NCBI GenBank assembly: GCA_021810725.1
Contig: JAJZIE010000086.1
Span: 1 to 9,101 of the forward strand
Direction: 5' to 3'
DNA: 9,101 bases
From: Bacillota bacterium
GTDB lineage: Bacteria; Bacillota; Sulfobacillia; JAJZYS01; JAJYTV01
Shown in pieces: positions 1 through 5,263 of this stretch (its first letter is position 1; each line of letters begins with the position of its first letter). The notes under the pieces were generated by a model. That model made no database searches and had not been told where the DNA came from. It saw only the letters and a list, made by a program, of their open reading frames with translations. A program made the translations under genes and the position numbers.

Positions 1-42
1 GGCGGTCAGCGCTGGACCTTCAATCCCCTCGGAAACGATTAG
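1..42 (+). CDS. 3' end of an unidentified upstream gene (partial)
   Basis: Frame 1 reads GGQRWTFNPLGND and stops at TAG 40-42. An intrinsic terminator begins about 20 bases later, which is why I take this frame as a real gene end rather than chance. Only thirteen codons are visible and no family can be named. Frame 2 also stays open here, so the assignment rests on the position of the stop relative to the terminator. Confidence 0.4.
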   Translation, partial: GGQRWTFNPLGND

Positions 43-64
43 GCCAGAGGAAGCGATTCCATGC

Positions 65-100
65 AGCGGCACTGCCACCTGGGCAGTGCCGCTTTTGTTC
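65..100 (+). terminator. Rho-independent terminator of the upstream gene
   Basis: A perfect 11-bp stem (GCGGCACTGCC at 66-76 pairing with GGCAGTGCCGC at 82-92) has a 5-base ACCTG loop and is followed by TTTTGTTC at 93-100. A65-T93 can extend the stem. The GC-rich stem plus T-rich tail is the classical intrinsic terminator layout on the + strand. It insulates the oxidase operon starting at 314 from upstream transcription, so that operon needs its own promoter between about 100 and 300. Confidence 0.85.
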
Positions 101-247
101 GCGCATTGGCCCGGGGAACCGTGCGGCGCACGCGAGAGGCGACGGCCGGTCGCACAAAAGTTCGAGCGTTTGGGGAAGGCGGGGCTCCGCGTCACCGACC
201 CATGGTGCGCAAGATCACGGCGGGCGCCCCTCAAGACACCGACGCTG

Positions 248-262
248 TGACCAGGTGGGTCA
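248..262. promoter_or_regulatory. Candidate operator, TGACC-N5-GGTCA inverted repeat
   Basis: TGACC (248-252) and GGTCA (258-262) are perfect inverted 5-bp arms around AGGTG. The site is centred about 59 bases before the GTG start of the subunit II gene. Crp/Fnr-type regulators bind dyads of this general shape and one is encoded downstream, but the sequence is neither an FNR box nor a Crp consensus. A 5-bp dyad can arise by chance in GC-rich DNA. No convincing -35/-10 pair was seen nearby. Confidence 0.2.
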
Positions 263-313
263 GGCTCGCCAGGAGATCGCGCCTGATCCCGACCTTGGGG
301 GGAGTGAGGCTTC

Positions 314-892
314 GTGGTGCCCATCGTGGGGCGGCAGTTCGCCATACTGGTCTTATGGATCGCCTTGTCCCTGATCGTGATCATCGCGTTTCTTTGGGTG
401 CTGCAGAGCACCAGAAAGCCGCGGGAGTTCGAGGAGGTGCAGGAGAGCGGCTACCGCCTGAGACGCGGCTGGGGCTGGCTCTACGGCACGCTTCTGATCA
501 TCTCGTTCGCCGCGACGGCCTGGACGATGCCCTATGCCTGGGCGCAGCGGCAGGAGGCGAAGTCGCCGGCCATCACCGTCGAGGTGGTGGCGCACCAGTT
601 TTCGTTCACGATGCCGGCTAGCCTGCCGGCCAGGCGGCTGATCAAGTTCGTCGTGACGTCGTCGGACGTCAACCACGGCTTCGGCATCTACAGCCCGAAG
701 GGTGTTCTTCTGGCGCAGGTGCAGGCCATGCCGGACTACAAGAACGTCCTCTACTTCACGTTCCCGGGACCCGGCACCTACATCATCCGCTGCCTCGAAT
801 ACTGCGGCGAAGGGCACTCCGTGATGTACCAGAAGCTCACGGTCTACTCGGACGGCAGCCCGGCGGCCGCGGCCCTCAAGAAGGAGGCCTAG
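314..892 (+). CDS. Heme-copper oxidase subunit II with CuA site
   Basis: This 192-residue protein is the electron-entry subunit of a heme-copper oxidase or NO reductase. It takes electrons from a periplasmic cytochrome c or cupredoxin at a binuclear CuA centre and passes them to subunit I. Two membrane segments (about residues 8-29 and 55-75) precede a periplasmic cupredoxin domain (about 87-179). The full CuA ligand set is visible: H121 (DVNHGFG), then C160, E162, C164, H168 and M171 in CLEYCGEGHSVM. It has no cytochrome c fusion and no lipoprotein Cys. Start GTG 314 is chosen because GGGGGGAGTGAGG (297-309) lies just upstream; GTG 317 is also possible. The stop is three bases before subunit I, which has its own AAGGAGG at 881-887, so the two are one operon. 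The two-helix form is shorter than typical A-type subunit II. The family is certain. Whether the terminal acceptor is O2 or NO depends on subunit I. Confidence 0.92.
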   Translation: MVPIVGRQFAILVLWIALSLIVIIAFLWVLQSTRKPREFEEVQESGYRLRRGWGWLYGTLLIISFAATAWTMPYAWAQRQEAKSPAITVEVVAHQFSFTMPASLPARRLIKFVVTSSDVNHGFGIYSPKGVLLAQVQAMPDYKNVLYFTFPGPGTYIIRCLEYCGEGHSVMYQKLTVYSDGSPAAAALKKEA

Positions 893-895
893 GCG

Positions 896-2386
896 ATGGC
901 CGCACCGCTTGTGGTCCGTGAGCGGGTGGATCTGCACGCCGCGGAGATCGGTCTCACGCCGCGACGCCTCGTCGGCATGACGCTCGCTGTCGGCCTCACG
1001 CTCATCTTCCTGCTCGGCATGGCCGGCGGCATCATGAAGGCCGCCCAAGGCAACCTGATCCAGTTGCAGCCGCAGACCTTCTACGCGCTCCTCACCCTGC
1101 ACGGCGCCGGCATGATCTCGACCGTCGTGCTGTTGACGGCCATTGCCCTCTGGTATGTCCTGCAGGAGCAGCTCGGGTTGAAGCCGGAAGTCTTGCTGTT
1201 CGGCGTCGTCGCCATCGTCTGGGGTCTCCTCGCCGCGGCGGTCGCGGTGCTGATCGGCGGCTTCGGCCCCGCCTGGACTTTCCTCTATCCCTTGCCCTTC
1301 CTCGGCACCTGGCCCGCCTGGTCCACCGGCCTGTTCTTTTTCGGCGTCCTCTTCGTCGGCATCGGCTTCGCCGTATTCTGCCTCGACCTCATGGCGGGCA
1401 TCATCCGTACCTACGGCGGAGTCCTCAACGGTCTCGCCTGGGACACCTGGATCCCCGCCTTGCGCCGCAAGGACGGCAAGGTGGCGCCGCCGCAGGTGAT
1501 CGCCGCCACCATGGTGGCGATCGACGGGCTCATCACCGTGGCGGCCGGCAGCGTGCTCGTGATCGCGCTCCTGGCCCACTGGTTCTCGCCCAGGTTCCCG
1601 ATCGATCCCCTCTGGATCAAGAACCTGACCTACTTCTTTGGACACACCATCGCCAATCTCGCGATCTACGTCTCGGCCGGGGTGATCTATGCCGTGCTGC
1701 CGGCCTACACCGGCCGCACGTGGCACACGAACAAGGTCTACGCGCTTTCCTGGGCGATCTCGCTGATCTTCGTGCCGTGGGCCTGGCCGCACCACCTCTA
1801 CATGGACTTCGTCCAGGCGCCGTGGCTGCAGATCGGCGGCGAGGCCTCGACCTACATCGCCACCATTCCGGCCACCGTCGTGACCATCTTCGGCTCGCTG
1901 CTTCTCGTCTACCGCTCGCGGATGCGCTGGCGGCTCGGCTCCACCATGTTCATGGCCGGCATCCTCGGCTGGCTGGTCGGAGGCATCGCGGCCATGCTCG
2001 ACGCCACCATCCCGTTCAACGAAGTGCTGCACAACACGCTCTGGGTGCCAGCCCACTTTCACACCTATCTCCTGGGCGGCGTGTTCCTCTTCGTGCTCGG
2101 CTTCGCCTCGTACTTCATCGGCGAGCGGCCCGTCGAGGGCCCCTGGCTGAAGTCGATCGAGTGGTGCTTCTTCACGGGTCTCGTCGGGTTTCTCCTGATG
2201 TTCTACGCAGGCGGCATCGAGGGCGTCCCGCGGCGCGAGGCGGTGCAGCCCGCGCCTGGGCCGATCCTGGCCGAGATCGCCACCGGCTTCGTCGTGCTGC
2301 TCCTGATCGGGCTCGTGGCGATGCTGATCGAGTTCTGGCTCCGCGCACGCAGTTCGGCAGCGGTGGAAAGGGAGCGAAGCGCATGA
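896..2386 (+). CDS. Heme-copper oxidase superfamily subunit I, probably NO reductase-like (lacks active-site Tyr)
   Basis: This 496-residue polytopic protein (about 12 helices) is the catalytic subunit with a low-spin heme and a high-spin heme/CuB centre. All six ligand histidines are present: H69 in LTLHGAGM and H389 (low-spin heme), H387 in PAHFHTY (high-spin heme), and H250 (FFGH), H299 and H300 (WPHH) for CuB. In A- and B-type oxygen reductases a tyrosine crosslinked to the first CuB histidine lies four residues after it (HPxxY). Here the segment is HTIAN, so N254 sits there, and the only nearby tyrosine is Y258 at +8. Helix VIII has no A-type K-channel lysine and helix VI no E286-type glutamate. 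From memory of the superfamily, CuA-linked subunits I without this tyrosine group with proposed NO reductases (sNOR, NorY of nitrifiers). This assignment is inference. An oxygen reductase with a relocated tyrosine, as in cbb3, remains possible. ATG 896 has AAGGAGG 8 bases upstream. The stop overlaps the next start (ATGA). Confidence 0.93.
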   Translation: MAAPLVVRERVDLHAAEIGLTPRRLVGMTLAVGLTLIFLLGMAGGIMKAAQGNLIQLQPQTFYALLTLHGAGMISTVVLLTAIALWYVLQEQLGLKPEVLLFGVVAIVWGLLAAAVAVLIGGFGPAWTFLYPLPFLGTWPAWSTGLFFFGVLFVGIGFAVFCLDLMAGIIRTYGGVLNGLAWDTWIPALRRKDGKVAPPQVIAATMVAIDGLITVAAGSVLVIALLAHWFSPRFPIDPLWIKNLTYFFGHTIANLAIYVSAGVIYAVLPAYTGRTWHTNKVYALSWAISLIFVPWAWPHHLYMDFVQAPWLQIGGEASTYIATIPATVVTIFGSLLLVYRSRMRWRLGSTMFMAGILGWLVGGIAAMLDATIPFNEVLHNTLWVPAHFHTYLLGGVFLFVLGFASYFIGERPVEGPWLKSIEWCFFTGLVGFLLMFYAGGIEGVPRREAVQPAPGPILAEIATGFVVLLLIGLVAMLIEFWLRARSSAAVERERSA

Positions 2387-2829
2387 AGACGGCACAGAGG
2401 CTCTGGCCCCTAGCGCTCCTGGTGCTCGTGGTCATCGACATCTTCGGCCCGCTCGCCTTCGGCGCCACCGAGCCGCCGCTGTCGCTGCACCACCTCGAGC
2501 ACGCGTTCCTGCTCTTGGCCGGCGGCGTCTTCGGCATCGCCTACGTGCGGCGGCGCCCGCTGTCCTACGGCGACCCGCTGTGGCTCTTCGCGGTGCTCGG
2601 GCTCGGCACGCTGTCGCTGCTCATGATGCTGCCCGACGTCTACGGCACGGTGGATGCCCAGCCGGTCCTGCACACCGCGCTGCACCTCGGGTTCGTCGTG
2701 GTGGGCTGGCTTGGCGGCTACGCCGCCGAGCGCTACGCGCCGCGCCTGGGTCTTGGCTGGCAGCTGCTCGTGGTGGTGACCGGCATCATCACGGCTACGG
2801 GTTTCGGCTCGCCGCCGCCTCTGGCCTGA
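2383..2829 (+). CDS. Small His-rich four-helix membrane protein of the oxidase operon
   Basis: This is a 148-residue hydrophobic protein with helices at about 7-27, 38-55, 65-84 and 97-115, plus a weaker one near 125-140. ATG 2383 overlaps the subunit I stop by four bases (ATGA), and purine-rich GGAAAGGGAG (2365-2374) lies just upstream, so it is translationally coupled and very likely works with the oxidase. Two helices begin with spaced histidines: HHLEH (H36, H37, H40) and HTALH (H97, H101). Such pairs can hold heme or copper. The first resembles the histidine helix of caa3-type CtaG assembly factors and of small DUF1404-like proteins in archaeal oxidase clusters, but I cannot confirm homology. 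It may be an extra subunit or a copper/heme insertion factor. No SenC/Sco-type CxxxC protein is in this window. Confidence 0.8.
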   Translation: MKTAQRLWPLALLVLVVIDIFGPLAFGATEPPLSLHHLEHAFLLLAGGVFGIAYVRRRPLSYGDPLWLFAVLGLGTLSLLMMLPDVYGTVDAQPVLHTALHLGFVVVGWLGGYAAERYAPRLGLGWQLLVVVTGIITATGFGSPPPLA

Positions 2830-2862
2830 GCACCCTGGGGCGCAGTTTCGCAAGCGGGGATC

Positions 2863-2887
2863 CGGCCGGGCGCACATGGCCCGGCCG
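2863..2887 (+). terminator. GC-rich hairpin after the oxidase operon
   Basis: CGGCCGGGC (2863-2871) pairs perfectly with GCCCGGCCG (2879-2887) around a 7-base loop, about 35 bases after the operon's last stop. The tail (CTTCTCC) has few T residues, so it may be a weak or Rho-assisted terminator, or simply an attenuating stem before the regulator gene. Confidence 0.4.
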
Positions 2888-2997
2888 CTTCTCCGCGCAT
2901 CGCAAGCGTCATCCAGGTGGCGGTGGACGGCCTCCTTGGCACCCTTGCGCAGGATAGCGCCTGGGCAGCATCGCCGCAGGAGTGCCTTCGACTGCGC

Positions 2998-3004
2998 GAG
3001 GGGG
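2998..3004 (+). promoter_or_regulatory. Ribosome binding site for the Crp/Fnr gene
   Basis: GAGGGGG lies 9 bases before TTG 3014. In this frame no ATG, GTG or TTG occurs between 3014 and the start of the sensor domain, so this site decides the start. ATG 2876 in the same frame would add 46 low-complexity residues without a good ribosome binding site. Confidence 0.5.
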
Positions 3005-3013
3005 CATGGACCG

Positions 3014-3752
3014 TTGAAGCGGGACGGCATCGGCGCCGGGGGGCAGGCGGGAACGCGGGACACCGACAGCGCGACGTCATCCGCGCCAACCCTCGAAGCA
3101 CTCTCCGCTTGCCCGTATTTTCGAGGGCTTCGGGAGGCGGAGCGTAGGCAGATCGCAGCCGAAGGCCGCGTGCGATGGCTTGCGCCCGCGGAGGTGCTGC
3201 TGCGCGAACAGGAGCCCTGCGCGGGACTTTGGCTGGTGCTTGAAGGCAACGTCCTGCTCGTGCGTGGCGATCGGGGCGGTCGGGAGCAGATCCTGCGCCG
3301 CTGCGGGGCGGGGGAGACGTTGAACGACGCGCCGGCCTTCGACGGTGGCGACAATGCCGCGACGGCGATCGCCGAGGGTGCGGCGCGCGTGTTTGTGCTC
3401 GGCCACCGGGAACTGCGGGCCCTTCTCGAAGCGTTCCCGCAGATCGGGATCGCTCGAGCATCTCGCGGGGCGGATGCGCCACCTTGTCGAACTGGCCGGC
3501 GACCTGGCGCTGCTGGGGGTGCCGGCGCGCATCGCGAAGCTGCTGCTGCGGCTCGCGGACCCCGACGGGTGGGTGCCCGAGGACGTGACCCAGCAGGAGA
3601 TCGCCGAGATGACCGGCACGGTGCGCCAGGTGGCAAACCGGGTGATCGCGGAGCTTGCGCACCTGGGCGTGCTGGAGCTGGAGCGGGGGCACATCCGCGT
3701 CGTCGATCGGGCGCGGCTCGCCGCGCAGATCGGAGAGGGACAGACGGAGTAA
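3014..3752 (+). pseudogene. Crp/Fnr-family transcriptional regulator, frameshifted
   Basis: Two frames together spell one Crp/Fnr regulator of about 245 residues. The first (from TTG 3014) carries the cyclic-nucleotide-type sensor barrel, residues about 27-140: CPYFRGL, PAEVLLREQEP, LWLVLEGNVLLVRGD, REQILRRCGAGETLND and ATAIAEG. The second frame, ending at TAA 3750-3752, continues with the dimerisation helix (LEHLAGRMRHLVELAGDLAL) and a winged helix-turn-helix (VTQQEIAEMTGTVRQVANRVIAEL, then wing LELERGHIRVV). The switch lies between about 3437 and 3456 and needs one surplus base or two missing bases. The joined C helix is about two residues shorter than usual. The FNR iron-sulfur cysteine set is absent (C33, C69 and C97 are scattered), so an oxygen-sensing cluster is unlikely. 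A heme/NO-sensing DNR/NNR-like role would fit the location but is not shown. It is either a recent pseudogene or an assembly error, and both halves are otherwise intact. Confidence 0.8.
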
Positions 3753-3862
3753 ATCCTGAGTTCTGTTGTCACTTTTGTTGCGGCGCCCCGCGGCACTGGC
3801 CGCCTATCATGGAGTGCGCGCAGGCGGGGTTTCCTCAGCCTGCCCAAGGCGAGCGCGACGAT

Positions 3863-3868
3863 AGGGGG
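3863..3868 (+). promoter_or_regulatory. Ribosome binding site that selects GTG 3877
   Basis: AGGGGG at 3863-3868 sits 8 bases before GTG 3877 and overlaps the alternative in-frame GTG 3868. The spacing favours 3877 as start of the cysteine desulfurase. Confidence 0.5.
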
Positions 3869-3876
3869 TGCAGGGA

Positions 3877-5031
3877 GTGGATGGAGTGGTGTACCTCGAC
3901 AACGCGGCCACCAGCCACCCAAAGCCCCCGGCGGTGCTGGAGGCGATGCGGGACGCCATCGAGCGGATCGGCGCGAGTCCTGGCCGCGGAGGCCACCGTC
4001 AGGCGATCGAGGCGGGGCGCGCCGTGTTCCATTGCCGGGCGGCGGTCGCCGAGCTGATCGGGGCCCTCGAGCCCGAGCGCGTCGCCTTCACGAAGAACGC
4101 GACGGAGGCGATCAACGTGGGACTCTGCGGGGTCCTGCGCCCCGGCGACCGCGTCGTCACGACCGACATCGAGCACAACGCCATGTGGCGCCCGCTCTGC
4201 CGGCTCGCGCGGGCTGGAGTCGGGGTGGACGTCGTGCCGGCGGAGACGGATGGCACGGTCGACCCGGAGCGGATGCTGCGGGCGATCGGGGAAGGCACCC
4301 GCCTCGTCGCCCTGACCCACGCCTCGAACGTTCTCGGCGCATTGGTGGAAGTCCGCCCGATCGCCGCGGCGGCGCATGCCGCCGGTGCCCTGCTTTTGCT
4401 CGACGCCGCACAGACCCTCGGAGAGTGGCCACTCGATGTCGAGGACCTCGGGATCGACCTCCTGGCCGCGCCGGGACACAAGGGCCTCCTTGGTCCGCAG
4501 GGCACGGGATTTCTCTACGTCGGCCCACGGGTGGAGGCGATCGAGCCGCTCGCGGTTGGTGGCACCGGCAGCCGCTCGGAGGAGGAGGAGCAGCCTGACG
4601 TCCTGCCGGACCGACTCGAGAGCGGGACGCTCAACCTTCCCGGGATCGCCGGCCTGTCGGCCGCTCTCGCCTACCTCGCGCAGCAGGGCGGGGAGGCGAG
4701 GGCAAATGTCCGGCAGCGGACGGCGGAACTCGCGACAGGCCTTTCCGAGATTGGGGGTGTGCGCCTCCTGGGGCCGCGAGAGCACACCGTGCGCGCAGGG
4801 CTCGTGACGTTCACCGTGGGACAGGCCGACTCCGAAGACGTCGCGGCGGACCTCGACCAGCGGGGCGTCGCCTGTCGCGGCGGGCTCCATTGCGCGCCGC
4901 AGGGTCACCGCAAGGCGGGTACGATCGACCGCGGGGCCGTGCGGTTTTCTCCTGGTCCCTTCACTTCGGCGGAGGATGTCGCGACGGCCATCCGGGCGGT
5001 CCACGCCGTCGCGCGGGAGGTCTTGCCGTGA
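3877..5031 (+). CDS. Cysteine desulfurase / selenocysteine lyase family PLP enzyme
   Basis: This is a 384-residue class-V aminotransferase-fold enzyme of the short-N-terminus group (TIGR01977-like). Related enzymes remove sulfur or selenium from (seleno)cysteine as a persulfide or selenide. It opens with YLDNAATSHPKP. PLP-site elements are FTKNATEAIN, H100 in DIEHNAMWRP, THASNVLGA, D176 in LLLDAAQT, and the Schiff-base lysine K202 in APGHKGLLGPQGTG. The catalytic cysteine is C339 in RGGLHCAP, followed by GTIDRGAVRFSPGPF, the usual C-terminal signature. The enzyme therefore looks intact. GTG 3877 is chosen from the AGGGGG 8 bases upstream; GTG 3868 would add three residues. The stop overlaps the start of the DUF3343 gene (GTGA), so the pair is coupled. 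No IscU/SufE/NifU scaffold is nearby, which argues for a dedicated acceptor, probably the DUF3343 protein, rather than general Fe-S assembly. The substrate (sulfur or selenium) cannot be read from the sequence. Confidence 0.88.
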   Translation: MDGVVYLDNAATSHPKPPAVLEAMRDAIERIGASPGRGGHRQAIEAGRAVFHCRAAVAELIGALEPERVAFTKNATEAINVGLCGVLRPGDRVVTTDIEHNAMWRPLCRLARAGVGVDVVPAETDGTVDPERMLRAIGEGTRLVALTHASNVLGALVEVRPIAAAAHAAGALLLLDAAQTLGEWPLDVEDLGIDLLAAPGHKGLLGPQGTGFLYVGPRVEAIEPLAVGGTGSRSEEEEQPDVLPDRLESGTLNLPGIAGLSAALAYLAQQGGEARANVRQRTAELATGLSEIGGVRLLGPREHTVRAGLVTFTVGQADSEDVAADLDQRGVACRGGLHCAPQGHRKAGTIDRGAVRFSPGPFTSAEDVATAIRAVHAVAREVLP

Positions 5032-5249
5032 CCGACTATCTCACCTTCTCCTCGAACAGCCTGGCTTTCCGGGCCGAGCAGGCGCTTCTTGCGGCAGGCA
5101 TGACCGTCGCCGTCGTGCCGCGTCCCCCCGGCATGGTCGGGCGCTGCGCCCTCGCGCTCAAACTCCCGCCCGGAAGCCTCGAGGCCGCGCGGGGGCTGCT
5201 CGCCGCGCGGCACATCCCGATCCTCAAGGCCCACGCACTTACCGCCTGA
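5028..5249 (+). CDS. DUF3343 putative Se/S carrier protein
   Basis: This is a 73-residue soluble protein, too short to stand out without its context. It starts at GTG 5028, overlapping the desulfurase stop. The pattern YLTFSSNSLAFRAEQALLAAG, then VVPRPPGMVGRCALALKLPPG and a final RHIPILKAHAL, matches the DUF3343 fold, a small alpha/beta domain related to TusA/YedF-like sulfur carriers and described as a putative Se/S carrier. The single cysteine C40 in GRCALAL is at the conserved position and would be the persulfide or selenide acceptor. The family commonly accompanies this type of cysteine desulfurase, so a donor-carrier pair is the natural reading. Stop TGA 5247-5249 touches ATG 5249 of the next frame. 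Confidence 0.8.
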   Translation: MTDYLTFSSNSLAFRAEQALLAAGMTVAVVPRPPGMVGRCALALKLPPGSLEAARGLLAARHIPILKAHALTA

Positions 5250-5250
5250 T

Positions 5251-5258
5251 GGAGGTGA
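5251..5258 (+). promoter_or_regulatory. Ribosome binding site that selects GTG 5264
   Basis: GGAGGTGA is the strongest Shine-Dalgarno sequence in the window. It is 5 bases (8 from GGAGG) before GTG 5264, too close to ATG 5258 and downstream of ATG 5249, so it points to GTG 5264. Confidence 0.55.
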
Positions 5259-5263
5259 TGTCT

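Noticed and set aside
101..313. FNR/DNR box (TTGAT-N4-ATCAA type) upstream of the reductase operon
   Set aside because: No match with acceptable half-sites was seen by eye; only the unrelated TGACC dyad stands out.
61..621. Open frame starting at ATG 61
   Set aside because: Its start lies immediately before the intrinsic terminator stem and the frame overlaps the subunit II gene; the product is Arg/Gly/Ala-rich with no similarity pattern.
314..2386. Calling the pair an ordinary aa3 cytochrome c oxidase
   Set aside because: The active-site tyrosine, the A-type K-channel lysine and the helix VI glutamate are absent, and there is no subunit III or ctaB/ctaG set.
353..2395. Open frame of 680 codons on the - strand
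   Set aside because: It lies antisense to the CuA subunit and subunit I genes and its translation is low-complexity, rich in D, E, R, H and G. It is a high-GC shadow frame with no family motif.
2848..2908. Direct repeat TCGCAAGCG at 2848-2856 and 2900-2908
   Set aside because: Nine bases in GC-rich DNA with only two copies; no link to a mobile element or origin.
2410..3636. Long - strand open frames over the membrane protein and regulator region
   Set aside because: They overlap recognised + strand domains, are Arg/Ala/Pro-rich and show no motif or ribosome binding site.
3766..3810. TTGTCA and TATCAT as a promoter for the desulfurase operon
   Set aside because: The two hexamers are 33 bases apart, far from the 16-18 expected, and no better pairing was found.
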